From assembly GCA_015227615.1 (NCBI GenBank), contig JAALGZ010000006.1:2039085-2103084 (forward strand): 64,000 nucleotides of DNA, written 5' to 3'. Every line of letters starts with the position of its first letter. The stretch's first letter is position 1. The notes under the pieces are model-generated. The model made no database searches, was not told the origin of the DNA, and saw nothing but the letters and a program-made list of their open reading frames with translations. This document shows, piece after piece, positions 33,118 to 46,300 of this stretch. Position numbers and translations under genes: made by a program. This stretch comes from Labyrinthula sp. Ha (taxonomy: Eukaryota; Sar; Bigyra; Labyrinthulida; Labyrinthulaceae).

Positions 33118-33725
33118 TGTAACGATGACGTTCTTTTCTCTTAACTTAGGATGGTGACTTCATCATGATCAGTATGGACACTGCAATATTCTTATTATTT
33201 TATTATATTCAACTATTATATTTAGCTATATATATATATGTATATATATATGTCAATGGGTGATTACCCTACTTTTAGAGAACTATAAAATAGAAAAATA
33301 AATACAGACTTGTTCTCGACTGTATTACAACTAGCCAACATACTAATAACTAACCTATTATCACCAAATTTACCTTCCAGTTTATCAAAACCAGACCTAA
33401 CCAACCTTTGAAAGACTCTAGAACCCAGATCTTTCTTAAACCCAGGAATTGTAATTATACCTCTGTGTTGCACCCTATTACTCTAATTTGTGTAGCCCGA
33501 CTAATTGCAGTTTATATTTGCTTAGGAAAGAACAACCTATTTGGAACTAAAGAAGCAAGCAACTAAGAAGAAGAATAATATTTTTTACTTCTATTCTATC
33601 CTAACTACAAATCTAATAAACGTCCCTACTGAAACTGTTCTTGTTATGGAGTTTACATTCTTTCGTAAAAAGCTAATATTCTAACCCGGGAGCATAAAGT
33701 CACTTCAAGATATACGAATGTTAAA
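33118..33725 (+). repeat. 3' LTR, 608 bp, of the 24.5-33.7 kb element
   Basis: Same length as 24548-25155, with about ten base differences by eye. After it the right palindrome arm resumes at the base where it was interrupted. Confidence 0.93.
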
Positions 33726-34212
33726 GTTGTTGAAATGTTTTTTTCTTCTGTAATCAACAAGATTTTGCTTAATTCTGAACGGCCAACTTGATGAAGATAG
33801 ATTTCAGCGTGGAGTCATTTCAGTTATTACTTGTTTTGGGCATTACTGAAGATGACGTGACGAGATTAATATCAATAGGGTACTAGTAGGATATTTCTTT
33901 CAATAGTTTTTGACTATCGAGATAGACGAGACTTCTCGTCCCATGAATGTTTTTTTACTTGTTTACTTACTTCTTTGAGCTTGTTTTTTTTACTCCGGAG
34001 TCAGATACTCATTGCTATGCGTGTTTATCGAGATAAAACTAGCTTCTCGTGGAGGATTTTACCTAAATATTTATTTTTCGAAACAGCGAGAGAGGTATTC
34101 TCGAGAAGCCTTTGTTAAGGTTCTCTCGTTAAACACATCCTCTCGTTGCAATGCCATTGGTCAGACCGATTTCCCAAAATATTTTTCAATATACTTCGTC
34201 TGAATAAAGGAG

Positions 34213-34417
34213 GCGCAGAATGGCAATTTCGCATACTTGGACGGAAATTGCAGTGTGCAGAATAGCTATTTCCCCATACTAAAATGAAATTTTCAGTGCA
34301 CAAAATGACGAGTTCCATATTTTGACGAAACTGGCAGTGCACAGAATCTCAATTTTTCTTCATCTGAATAATTAATGCGCAGAATTTGTGAATCCCGTAC
34401 TGAGACAAATTTTAAAG
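34213..34417 (+). repeat. Five tandem subterminal repeats of 38-43 bp in the Mutator-like element
   Basis: Units start at 34213, 34255, 34298, 34339 and 34377. Each begins with a GCGCAGAAT-like block and the first three end with an AAATTGCAGT-like block. Subterminal repeats in DNA transposons are often transposase binding sites. Confidence 0.75.
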
Positions 34418-34424
34418 AGGGCTA

Positions 34425-35096
34425 ATGCAAATATTTTGGGCAAATTTGAAAACAGAATTACGAACAAAAACTATGCAAAAAGATAAAAACAAAAGAAGAA
34501 CAAGTCTCCAACCAGGGGTTATAGACCCTGAACAACAAACTCAATCAAAATTACTAGGAAAATGGACAGCAGCACCCTATTCTAATTCAGAAGAAATGAT
34601 GGAATTGGTCAGTGGACTTGCCAGTGGTAGCTTTAAGTGGAAAATTCATACTTCTCACTACTTTGACGGGGCAATCAGCTTTGCTAAGTGGGGTTGAAAC
34701 TGCAAAAGACTTAAGAAATGTATAATTAAGTATAGTTCAGACAAAAATTGCTCTTTTGAAGTTAACATTAAGCTTGATCTTGAGACTTCTAAGTACATTT
34801 TCGTTGTAATTAACAAAAAACACTGCAACCATGAGGTAAAAGCACTAGCAAAGATTAAAAATTACGTACAAAACCTTACAACGGAAGAATTAAAGAGGAT
34901 TAAACACCTAGGAGTTGCCGACAGTGGAATTGCAGCGGCAGATGCCGCTATACATCGCAACTTTCCAGATGCATTGTTTGAGAAAGACCTAGTAAGAAAG
35001 AAAATGGGAAAAGCCAAAAAAGTTGTTGACACTAGTGAGAACAATAATATTAAAAAGTCAAATGCGTGTGGTAAGAGATGTATAGATTGTGGATAA
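34425..35096 (+). pseudogene. Transposase N-terminal part with FAR1/WRKY-GCM1-type zinc domain
   Basis: One frame carries LASGSFKWKIHTSHY, then CKRLKKCIIKYSSDKNC and KKHCNHEV, the cysteine-pair plus HCNH arrangement of FAR1/WRKY-GCM1-type DNA-binding domains, followed by a helical segment (NLTTEELKRIKHLGV) usual before the MULE catalytic core. There is one in-frame TGA at 34695-34697; the frame then runs to TAA at 35094-35096. Confidence 0.7.
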
Positions 35097-35655
35097 ACAG
35101 TTGTTCTGACTTGTGATTCTCCCAAGGAAGGCAAAGCTATTATAAATCAAGTCAGCTTTCAAGAAGAATTACAAAATAAATTAAAAAAAAGCAGACGGGG
35201 ATAGTATCCGAGTGGATATTATCCATAAAGTGAGTAGATATGGGTTGGTGGCAATGTTCTCTTGCGGGATCTATTACTTCCTTAAGACCATAGATTTCGG
35301 ATTCACAATAATGGTGAGCGAATCCAGCCAAGATGCCGATAGAGGCTTAAAAGTTCTGGGTCTTCAGGATGCTAAGTATTAATGACTGACAGAAGCAAAA
35401 CCTTGAAAGCAAATGTGGGGAGGGGGACTTGGAGTATCTCATGTCATTTTCAGGAAGCACTTCTTTGTGACTTTGAACTCAGCTAAATCTGACCTAAAAG
35501 GAATCAAAAAAATATAGTTTACCAGAAGCTTTGGCGATGCTCTCACTGGAATCTTTTTAGAAGAAAAGATCTTGATCAGCTTTTTGAAAATATGTTGCTT
35601 GAGTATATTGATGAACCACAGCAGCTTGCCCTAAAAAAACAGGAGAAACAAAAAA

Positions 35656-36432
35656 ATGTGTTGGGAAATAACTAGAAAACCTCCAACATTTACTCACAGC
35701 GCCACTCAGAGGGTTGAATCATTTCAATTGGCGATCAAAGGGAATGGGACTTTAAGAAGTTCTCTTAAAACCTGCGCCCTTGATGAGATTGTGACTTACC
35801 ATGAAAATAAAGTGTATAAGTACATGGAGAAAATTTTGAAAAAGATCAAGGGTTTGATAAGGGGAGATGAAGATTTCTCAAAGGAATCTGATGAAATTTT
35901 CACAAGAGAGTTGAAGTTGTTGGGAGCGTGCTGGTTTGTTGAAGAGTTGAGCTCAAAAAATTTAATTTTGGATTATTCAAACATGAGAACAAGGATGGAG
36001 CATATGTTGGAGGTTGTTGAAAGTGAAGTGGAAAAAGTTCAATCGTGTATTTTTGAAACCTGGAAAAACCTTCGTTTTCCATGTCGTCACTATACACGGT
36101 ATAATGATCGTAAAAGGATCCAATACATGTGCATAGATCATTTTCCAGAGAGGTGGAGGTACCAGGAGCATCCTCTACTCAAGCAAACATTAAGGGAGAT
36201 GGGGGGAGAAGTCGATGGTCCACGTGAGTGTATTGAGTTCAAGCTGGATGTACCACCTGTGAGTGCAGCTTATATCCCAAGAAAGCCGGAAGCTAAATAT
36301 TCCAAGCTACTCGCTGCATGCAAAGCGCTCCGTGAAAAGGTGACAAGGGCAGCGGGGGATGGAAAAAAGCTATGTAACAGTCTCGAAGATGACCGCTGCG
36401 CTAAGGGAGAACCCAGATGGAGACTTTGGTGA
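35656..36432 (+). pseudogene. Transposase C-terminal part with SWIM-like motif
   Basis: About 258 residues, including FTHSATQRVESFQLAIKG, which matches the conserved T-x-T-x-RVES-x-N/Q region at the end of the MULE core, and later FPCRHYTRYN with HFPERWR, the C-x-H part of a SWIM zinc finger. The codons between 35180 and 35640 hold further catalytic-core relics (for example VSESSQDADRGLKVL) in broken frames. Confidence 0.65.
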
Positions 36433-37735
36433 TTTGGATGAAGTTTCTAAAAAGTGGGATTATGTTTGAGTCACCAAGGAAGAGGATCAAACGAGGGAAT
36501 GGAAATAGATGAATCCTCGTTTTGATTCTGGATTTCTCACAAACTGCCAACAGCACTGATATATGAAGCTGTAGTTTTTGAAAGTCGAATCTTAAGATTT
36601 TCTATTCTTGTTTATATAATCCTTAAATCCGAAATCCTCCTTTCTCTGGAAATATGATTTCTTGAAACCAAATGTCTTCCCTTCTTTGAAATATAAATTC
36701 TTGAATTTTTTTAGAATATTAATCGGGAATCTTTTGTTCTTGAAAAAAGACTTTAGCTTGTTTTCTTTGAAATATTAATCCTTGAGCCCAAACCCCTTCT
36801 TTTTTTATGAAAGCTAAAATTTTGAACTTTTTTCTAAATATAAAATCGTGAACCTTGTGTCTAAGAAAAATGAATACTTGAATTTTCATTGGAATATCGA
36901 TCATGAACCTTCAACATTCGCTTTTGTTATTGAAATATAAGTTTGACCCTGCCAGCGAACTACGCAGAAAAAATGTGTGTTCAACTGCATTTTAAATCCT
37001 ATCCCATCTGCCTGATCTTTAAAGCCCTTATTTTGTGTTCAAAATTTAAAGTTCTCTTTATTTAATCCCATTTTTTACTGAATAAATATAAATTGAACCC
37101 TAATGCTTGTTTTTCTTGAAAGCAATTTTCGGTAATTAAAGTTTTTGATCGTTGAAACTTTTATTTTATTTTTTTTTTGAAAAAATATAGTTCTTGAATT
37201 TATTTATTGTTTTTGAAATATTTTTAGAATAAATATTAAGCCCACCCACCCCAACTAATTGAATAAAAACTTTTTTAATCCCTATCCCATGCAGCTGATC
37301 AACATCCAAGAAAACAAGATCTTCTAAAATGCCTTTAAGCATATAAAATAATAACCTCCTGACTAGAAGCATTAAAAAAAATAACCTTTTTTTTATTCGT
37401 GTTATCTTGTATAAGATATTTTTCATTAAATTTGGAGCTTGATTTTGTGGTTTTTCTTGCTGGTTCCTTAACGATCTTGTGATTGTTTTATTCAAAACCA
37501 AAATATATACATTCCTGAAGCTTTCTTTTGTTTTTTTGTATATTTTTTAATTGACTCTTCTTGACAGCTGGGTCTTCTGTCGTCTCTTGTGATACAACTG
37601 TCGCCAATTGTATGATCCATTTTGAGTTTTATTGCTTTGATTTTTTCCGAAAAAAAAATTCCAAAATAAAAAATTCGAGCAATGAGATTTAGGAGTATTT
37701 CGCTCCGGAATTAATAAATCTTCTTTCTATCTTCC
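36433..37735. other. AT-rich 3' part of the Mutator-like element with degenerate repeats
   Basis: No coding sequence recognised. From about 36600 to 37200 a loose motif like TCTTTGAAATATAAATTCTTGAAC recurs with variable spacing (near 36685, 36765, 36815, 36840, 36890 and 36930), suggesting an old tandem array. Confidence 0.45.
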
Positions 37736-38621
37736 GTTATTATATCCACAGTCCTACACGCAACCATAGAACGTTATTACAAAAATCTGATTGGGCGAAG
37801 GCCTTGCCATGCAAAGGACAGCCTCAATTTGAAACGAATTATCCAGTACGAGACTGAACCTTAGCGGATTAAAGCAGATACATAAATCAGCCAAAATTGT
37901 TTTCCAGATTTGAATAGCAAAAACAGAAAAAAAAATCCACCTTACTGTTTGAGAATACATGTAGCCTCAAAAAAAGTACAAAAAATAGCTGATTTCGCAA
38001 GTATCGAGACAAAGTTGATTTACTAATTAATAGCATCTTTTTTTTCGTACCTGCTATTCAAATGTTACTGTGTAGAATCCAAAATTTACAGAGACTTATT
38101 TCTTTTTAGGATCTTATTAATGTGTCATGAATTCTTTTGGCGCTAACTTATTGAAAGCGTTAGGTTCATGAAATGATGAACCATTGTCTTATCGATAATA
38201 AATCGTTTTCCAGCTGACATAGTGGTAGCGGTGTTTTAGTGGATGGTCAATTCTTATGTTACTTATATTGATCTCTCAAGGTCTGTACAAGTTTGTATTT
38301 CAAAACTCATAATTTTATTCAACCGCTACCAAAAGAATCTATACAAAAACTTACTTAGCCGTCGTCTAGGGCCTATACTGGACTACCATAGGCAACAATA
38401 CCAATGCTTAGAGCAAATTATATATATTGAGAGTTTTACATTTTCTATTGTTTTTGTAAAAAACCCAAGTTTTGAACTGATGTTTCTTCGTATATATTTT
38501 ATAGAGTTGCTCGGAGCTTTATTACGGTAAAAGAAATTATACGTTATTAGGTTAGTCTGTGCTTATTTTTATGCTTGATTAATCAGTTTTTTAGGCGTTA
38601 AAGTTATCGTTTTCTTTTTCC

Positions 38622-40832
38622 CATAATATTTAGTGGATAAAATGCTAGAATATTGTAGCTTAGTATTTATTTTATACAGGCAGCGACATCTCGATAAATA
38701 TTTTACAGATTCAGTTTTCTATCGATAGACTACTGATTGTAATTGTTCTTGGTCTGTTTTCCTAATTAAAATTGTTACTATTCCTTGAAATTAAATTCGA
38801 TGATACTTTTGCACATAGGAATGTTTCTAAAATGGGGGCCAGTCATGCAATATCTATCAACTAACCTTTAGTCCGGTATTTAAGTACATGTTAACTTAAC
38901 AATGAAGGTAGTTATACAATGGATAACGTTGCTCTGTTACATATAACTAGATAAACAGGAGAAATTTTGGTAACCATTAGATATCTTGAGACTGTTCCTA
39001 GTTTGATAAGAAGTTAAATTTTTTCCAGTGCGATCATAGGGTCGCATCTTAATTACCCATAATAGGAAAGGAAGATCTACATCGTATGAAAACTCATATT
39101 GTCTTATCGTTAATTCAAGAAGATGCACAGTAAGAAGCCAGTAAGCTAGCGCCACACAAGATTATAAAGAAGGGATAAAGAAAGACTCCCCCGAAGATAG
39201 GTAAAAAATAATTAGCTTTCTTCAAATCATATCTAGTTAAAAGAGAAGGTAGGTAAAAAAACTTTACTTTTCTGGATGACAGAGAAACTCAAAATTTAAA
39301 ATGTAGTTAATCTTCAAGTGACGTTGAATGTTCAAGGGGTGGATGTATGACTTGAACCCGGGGTTTAGTTTTTGTTTAGGCTCATGCTCTGAGGAAATGT
39401 GATTGAGGGGCTAAGATTGGGATTTTAAACAAAGGTCAACAATAGACATAATATATACTTGTTGGAAACGAATGTGATGGAAAGACGTGTTTTATTACTT
39501 TGTAGTGGAAAACTGTCAAAAATCGTTCATGTTCTATGAACTTTCTCTTCTGTAGCATTTGTACTATATGGTCTGCTCCTCTTTCTATATACTCCTCCAG
39601 TTTATTTTAATCAGTTGCTAACTGGTTCAACATTCTGTGGTTCTTATGCTCATGTTGTGAGTTTTAGGTGCGATTTTAAGGAGAAATTCAAGATCGTTCC
39701 CGACAATTCTGTTCCTTGAGTAGTAGAGGATTGACATGGCTAGGCTTCAAACTTCTTCACTTTATGAACAGAACTATAAACTCCCTTGCTTATCTCCATA
39801 TGGCTCATATAACGACGGAATTTAGATTACGGATATCTTTTATCCAGGATAGAGGAAGTGATATCTGTTATACTTTGTTTTAATGATTTCTTGGAGGAAA
39901 CCAAGGCTCTCTCATATTGATATATAGGAAGGGTGGCTTCTTTGAATTATCTCTCTGGAATATTAAAAACATACAAGAAGAATATGGCTCGAACAGTTAA
40001 AAAATGATGGGCATATGTTTGTACGATTTGTTCCAAGAAACAATTATGTCACAGGTGGAAGTTAGTTTTGTTAGTCGGGTTATAGAGGTAGTATTATCCA
40101 ATATAATTGCTTTGTACCCTTCCTTTTTCATGTCTAGCTGAAGATTCTGAAAATTTTCCACAGTAGTTTTCATGTTGAAGCTGTGCAGTTGACAATCTCT
40201 CTACGCATACATATTCTTATTCTTGATATAGTACTGGCTTTGTCACCTTTTAAAACTTTTGCTATTCCTCCTTCCATTCAAGGAGAATATCTCGATTAAT
40301 TATATCCTGAAAATTTGATTTAAGAAAAAGATGTTCTGACCGACCATTTCCTCTTACAACACTTTGATACCCAACTGATCTTTGAGCTGAGATTTAAACT
40401 ACAGGGAAAGAATTTTGAATATATGCCTTGATGTACTTATAATCAGTCTTTTTATCGTTTTTGTTAAATGTAAGATCTTCTTCTATGAATTTTCTTCTAT
40501 TTTCATAATATCTAAGAAATGAAAAATTTCTTAATTTGGACTAAAACTCGCCGGTAATACCTTGGTAGGATCTGAATAAGAGTGTCCTAGCTAACTTGCT
40601 AAAGACCTCTAGGAAGAGTGTACTATTTCTCTTAGGCAAATTTAGTACCAAAGAAACTTAAGCTAAAAATATTTAGAATAATTCTAAATGCTCTAATACC
40701 CCCGTTTATCAAAACCACATTCTGTTTATTTAGAGCAAATTACAGTAATAGAGAAACGGTATACTTTGAAACTTTATCAGTTTTAAATACAATTCTTAAG
40801 AGAATATATATTCAAAACAGGCAGAATGTATA
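38622..40832. repeat. Near-identical tract between palindrome arms (right partner)
   Basis: Reverse complement of 8370-10580 with few differences, bounded on both sides by arm sequence that is clearly more diverged. Confidence 0.75.
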
Positions 40833-42459
40833 TCCACTATTCTTTTCTAAATGTTATTTTTTTATACTTTTGGATAGAACATAATAAAGAAAATCTACCA
40901 GAAGAGATGCTCTTTACTAAGTTTCTTTAAATATATAAAAAAGTCAAATAAGAAACGGTAATTTAAAGTAAAAAATATTTATGTCTCGACTAAAACTTTT
41001 GATTTAAATCTAAATTCTATTAGAGGAATAAATTTGTCATTTTAACTGAAAATTTTATTTCCCTTATTCAATACACGCTCGAAGAAAATGAGGTTTTATT
41101 TTTTATATAAGTCGCGTTGAAATATTTTCTCTTTGAAATAGTTGTTAAGTATTATGAATTCAAGTCTCATCAATAAATGTCTCTCGTCATCAGATTGTAA
41201 AATCTAAAAGCTTGTTTCAACATTTTTTTTCTCATAAGCAGAGGATTGATTATGTCCGCTGCGAGTTTCGTTGGAAATGTAGTATTTACCGTTAAAACCA
41301 AACAGAAACTGAACTTTAAAACGGTATTAAAAAAATGCTCATCGCAAAATTTCTTGAATAGATTTTTGACAAAATCAATTGATAATATTCCTTCTTTCTT
41401 TTACTTTTTCTGAAATTGCGTTCTATATAGAGGCCATAATTATCTAATATATTCTTAATAATTCTCCAAGCATGTTGTTAAGTTAAATAACTAATATTAA
41501 GAGGGTATACATAGATGATGAATATTTAGTACTTGTGCCCAAAATATCAAATGAATTTTCTCAAAATCATTACTATAAAATCAGCTTCCTAATTTCTAAT
41601 CGACTATATTAGATTTCATTAGATCTATTGAATTAAGAAACTTTCAGCCTTTGAATAATGTCTAGTTGAAAGAAATCTTACTTGATATGACCCACAAATA
41701 GTAAATCTTATAAAGTGGATATTGAGAGTGTATTGCCAAGCAATAAAGCAATTGAAACAAGAATTGTAATATCTAAGGATAGAACAACGCAAAGATATAA
41801 TAAAACAATTGTTGCTAGCTCTCAATTTATCTAGTTTCACCAGCTCTATGAAATAATTTATACCCTAAGTGATTCAATCCAAATTACGAAAATATGATTC
41901 TTGCGGGAATAATTAAATTTAGATACGTTTTATCATATTTTATTTTTTAACCTATCAAACTATAGACTATTGATACTAGAATATTTGCAAAATGAAAGTT
42001 ATAATACCGGTAAAGATATTTTAAAAAATTTCTAAAGGGGTCGTGTGAATGTCGGTAACTTTACTGAAACATCCGAAACACGTGGTATTGAAATTGAGAA
42101 TGTTTTAATAAAATAATGATGGCTCATGTAGTAACAAATACAAAAGAAATCAGAAAATCACCATTGAAAAATATTCTTAATATTTGAGTTAGGATCAATC
42201 CCATTAAAATTTCTAAAGAAATTCAATATACTATCATTATATAGGCACCTGGTGAAATAGCAAAGCACAACTATCTACAATTATTATAGAAACAGTTTAG
42301 GACAAATATTTCATTTACAGAGGTTTTAAATAATATTGGTTTTGAAAGATATAGAAACTTAAAAAGAAAAACTATAAGAAAAGCCGAAATATATCTCTTT
42401 CATTTTCTAAATACGTCCAGATCTCAAATAAACTTCTTGATCTGATTAAATACATTTTC

Positions 42460-42900
42460 TTCTCGGTCGTTGAAAAATCTTATTAAGTTCTTCTATCAAT
42501 AAGAAAAGTCTTAAAAGCTTACAAAAACGATATTCAGCAAGTTACAGTTTGTGTTTGATCATTGTCCCAACCATATCTCACCAAACCACGTCATCATTTT
42601 TTTATCTTCCGTTATATTCAAAATGACATTACCAACTACTTTCTCAACTATCAATGATATTTAATTCTTATAAATACAACTTCCTTTAATCAAATATCAA
42701 TTTTACATAAACCTCCTTTTTGCCCACAAGAGATCCGCTTGGCTCTCAACAAAGGTTCAATTATACCTCACCCGCTCAACACATTTCTATCTTTATATTT
42801 CATTTACTAGAGGTTATAACATCAGCTCTTTATTTTATATTTACAAACCAAAACAAACTTATTTCAACATATTTTGCTTCATATCATGGTATTATGATTT
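42460..42900 (+). repeat. Dispersed repeat unit, copy in the right arm
   Basis: Mirror of 6300-6740 and similar to 20190-20800. It has a TATAAATA site near 42669. Confidence 0.6.
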
Positions 42901-43325
42901 TATTTTGATAGTCAAGTACTTATCGAAACTAACTCGAACCACATGGTTCTGATCCTAGTGATCTGTTTATATTATTTTATCAACACAGAAAAACTTTAGC
43001 ACATGGTCCATATTATGCAGAAGTATTCCATAGATGGGGTAATATTGGCTACATATGCTCAATCTCCTAAAGCCTTTACTATGAGAAGAAAATGAAACCA
43101 TTTTTTCTCATTTTGTTGGCCTAATGCCATGATTATGAACTCAATAATACTGCAAGATATACATAATGGTTCAATAAAAATAGTTTTTGAAGCTTTTTAA
43201 ATTAGAAAAAAACTCAGTTACAAACTTAAATTACATCATCAATAAAACTAACCCGACACATACCCTTAAACACAAAAATTTCTCCGTAGTCTGAAGAAAT
43301 AAAAAACAGCTTGTTGAAGCTATTT

Positions 43326-46300
43326 AATATATTTATGATGATTTGGATGAAACCTAACCTTCTTACATTGGTGTAATTTGGGTCACGATTTAGTAAAGGG
43401 TTTTATGTGCATCTGAACAAGGTGTAACACCAGGAATTGTTAGTGTAATTCCATGAAAGCTACCAGTAGCTTAATAGCTGAACTCTAAAGCCCAATACTA
43501 TAAATTCCAACCCATTGTTAGACAAATATAGAGGGCTAAGGATATTTGAAGTTTACTAGAAGATAGTACTCAAGTAGTTTAATTTAAAAAAGCAGGGAAA
43601 TATACAGTTGTTTTACCCTAGCATAGCAGGGTAAGGGGATTTGATGTTCCAATGCCTTTAAAATAGTTCACAAGACGGCTCTCTTTCCCCATTCGGTACT
43701 TGATGATGATAGAGAGTGAGCTCATGAATTTTTAAATATCTTGAACATAGATTAACTTAAGTACTTATAAAACTTAAGAAAATTGAGCTTGACTAATGTG
43801 CTTAAGATTTTAACAAACCTAATTTTAAATAGAAAATTTAGAATGTTTAAACTCGTGTTAAAATTAAAGTTTGTGTGTCTTTGATGAAACATGGGTCATT
43901 TCAATACTGAATGTAGCTTGATAATAAAGTTTTCTTCTTCTTACCTGTTCATCCTGAACTTTTCTGTTTTGCCCGTTGATCTCGAACTTATTTTATATTA
44001 GTATCTTAATCCTGGACTTCCCTTCCACTTCGTATTTTGTAGCAGAGCCTCCTTTTTTTGATATTTTGTTTTTAGCTCTTGTTTTTTATTACTAATTTTT
44101 TGGAAGTTAAGTTCTTGGTACACTTGAAACAATGGTGTAAATTACGTTAACGTGCATAAATGTTATTCCAGAGTGTGTGATGAGACTAATTGATTACATT
44201 TGGTAGCCTTTTTATATTATTAACGCTACGAATAGTCATATTTCAATCAATATCTTTCTCATGAAGGACTTAAAACTTCCATATATATTATTTCTGAACT
44301 AAATGCCTCTGTATTCATATAGATGAAATCTAACAACTTGTTTTTTTGATTTCTCTGTTACGACTTTATACATGTAAATAATATTTTGAATACATATTTC
44401 AACTTTATATGTCACAGCCCCGTATTAAAAAATAATTCATAATTTCTATACTCGATAAAAATAGTTTTAGAATAAACATAATGAATCAATAAAAATAAGA
44501 AGAAATAATTACGTTCCGGTAAAGTAAGTTCACATTCTAATTCAAATTTAGTTCTGGTTTTTGCACTTAGTTATATACCACTCTTGTGGTCTATTAAACT
44601 AATTGTACAGGCACTAATGATACACTTAAATTATTCTTTTCAATTTCCATATTCTTATCAGCTCGTATTTTACCACTATTTGATTACGTTTATCTCCTTG
44701 TATATTCATTTTTTCAACTATCTTTTCCGTTAACCCTACTAATTTTATTAACAATACTCCTACTGAAAGAGTCGTTGTATCTATCATAAGCATGATGTCA
44801 AATGACAAGTAACAAATTTTCTCAAATACCGAATATATGTAATAGTTCCATCATTCATAACTATTAAACTTGGTAAAAAATAAAAGGTTGTTACACTGTA
44901 GAAATATATGAACCAGGGTTTTGTTTATTTCAAATAAAACAGCTTCCCCTAAGTATGTGTTAACCCGGAAATACCAAATATAAGAAATATATTAACAAGA
45001 TGAACTGAGAAGATTAGCTTAGTTGAACATTTGACGATAATAAACATAGTTGAAGCGTGGTTTTTTAAGATGATATTAATCCTACTAAACTTTTCTTGTT
45101 ATGCTTTCAAAATTTTGATCAGTTTTTTTGGAACTGTTAATTTTAAGTGATCAAGAGATTCTGGGTCTCGCTAATGTTTCGATTTATATGGGATCAGTTA
45201 TCCCAGACTTATGACTAATACAAGCCTTTAAGTTATTGATTTTTTATCTACCAAAAATTTTGCATCTATTAATATTTTTTTGTTTTTACTAATTTATTTA
45301 GATTTTTTTGGGTATACTTTATTCAGCTATAGTATGAGAGAAAGATGTTATATACATTCATGGAACTGAATTTTTGCTGAAAATATTCTATTATATCCTT
45401 TCGGTACCAGAAGCAATGTTAGAAAAAAAAATAAACAAGAATTTTTCAGTGGTTTATTCCTTTGTTATCGGAGTTGATGGGAGCAAATGGTCAACTTAAA
45501 ATTTGGTATACCAACGGGTAGGTAAACTTCGGTTGATTGAGTGAGCTTCATACATATCCTATGTGTAATATTAAAAAGTGATGTTTTTAGTTAATGATTT
45601 TTTCTAATTCTTTTAAGGTTGGCGACATCTTCAACTAACTGTATCCTTTGGCTTCTAATTGATACTGAATCAATAACTAATACCTGCTAAGAATATTTTA
45701 TCTTTTTTTAGGTAAATTGCAGCAGATTTTTTTTGAATTTGAGATAATTTGGATTATCCATATTTCAGATCTTTCTCACAGATTCTGTTGTTCATTTAAG
45801 CTCCCTGAAAACATTGTAGATACCCAATTAATGGGGTAAAATATTCGTTTCCTTTAGCTAGAATTGATTTAGCACCGATTTTACTTTCCCTGGCAAAGTA
45901 TAAGAATTCTAGTCGATTATTTTATCTTCGGGTTAACTAACAAGGCTATGAGACTCGTATCTAAGAAAACCCACATGACATTATTACTTTGTGACTATCT
46001 TTACATAATAATATTATTAAATAGATGCCAGTATATATAAGTATATATACTTTCTAGATTAGTTTGTCTAAATCGACGTTCTAGGGTGTACTGTTAACCG
46101 ATATATCTGTATAACCGTGATAAAAACCAAATATTTAGGTTTTTATTGGTTATGCGACTACTCCGGTCATTTCAATAAGATTTTCAGAAACTATTGCATC
46201 TGTTTGGGTGACTCTTTAGTATGACAAGTGATTAAATGACATTTGCCATCGCGATTACACACACTGTCAGAAAAACTTTATCCCGAGTCTTTTGTAGCAA

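Larger units (their letters stand above)
24548..33725 (+). mobile_element. Chromovirus-like Ty3/gypsy element with C-terminal SANT, protease and MT-A70 methyltransferase; broken
   Basis: Two 608-bp LTRs flank a gag-pol region of about 8 kb. The target duplication is GTTG or GTTGT (24544-24547/8 and 33726-33729/30), and the intact target is seen in the left palindrome arm near 11715. Parts in order: gag, zinc knuckle, reverse transcriptase, RNase H with a large insert, integrase, GPY/F-like, chromodomain-like, SANT-like, retropepsin-like protease, MT-A70. Reading is interrupted about four times, so this copy is a fossil, but LTR divergence of about ten bases in 608 makes it young. A polypurine tract (about 33104-33117) precedes the 3' LTR. 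Confidence 0.93.
33968..37735 (+). mobile_element. Mutator-like (MULE, FAR1-type) DNA transposon, decayed
   Basis: This block is absent from the left palindrome arm: the arm match stops at about 33967 and resumes at about 37731. The ends are imperfect inverted repeats; the reverse complement of 33985-34016 shares AGCAATGAG and CTCCGGA with 37678-37710. Inside are a FAR1-type N-terminal part and a C-terminal part with a SWIM-like zinc-finger signature. The transposase frame is interrupted in several places between 35096 and 35656. Confidence 0.72.
20816..43325. repeat. Right arm of giant palindrome
   Basis: Reverse-complement partner of 5865-20390. It is interrupted by the chromovirus-like element (24548-33725) and by the Mutator-like element (about 33968-37735); without these it is about 9.5 kb. 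The offset of the anchor pairs changes by exactly the size of each insertion plus its target duplication, so this is one palindrome rather than two separate inverted repeats. Confidence 0.88.

Noticed and set aside
34213-34417. Evenly spaced repeats, CRISPR-like at first sight
   Set aside because: Repeats are imperfect and continuous without unique spacers, in a eukaryotic transposon; subterminal transposon repeats fit better.
5865-43325. Palindrome as an assembly artefact (mirrored read)
   Set aside because: The arms differ by unique insertions with proper target duplications and by stretches of 15-25 percent divergence, which a mirrored read would not give.
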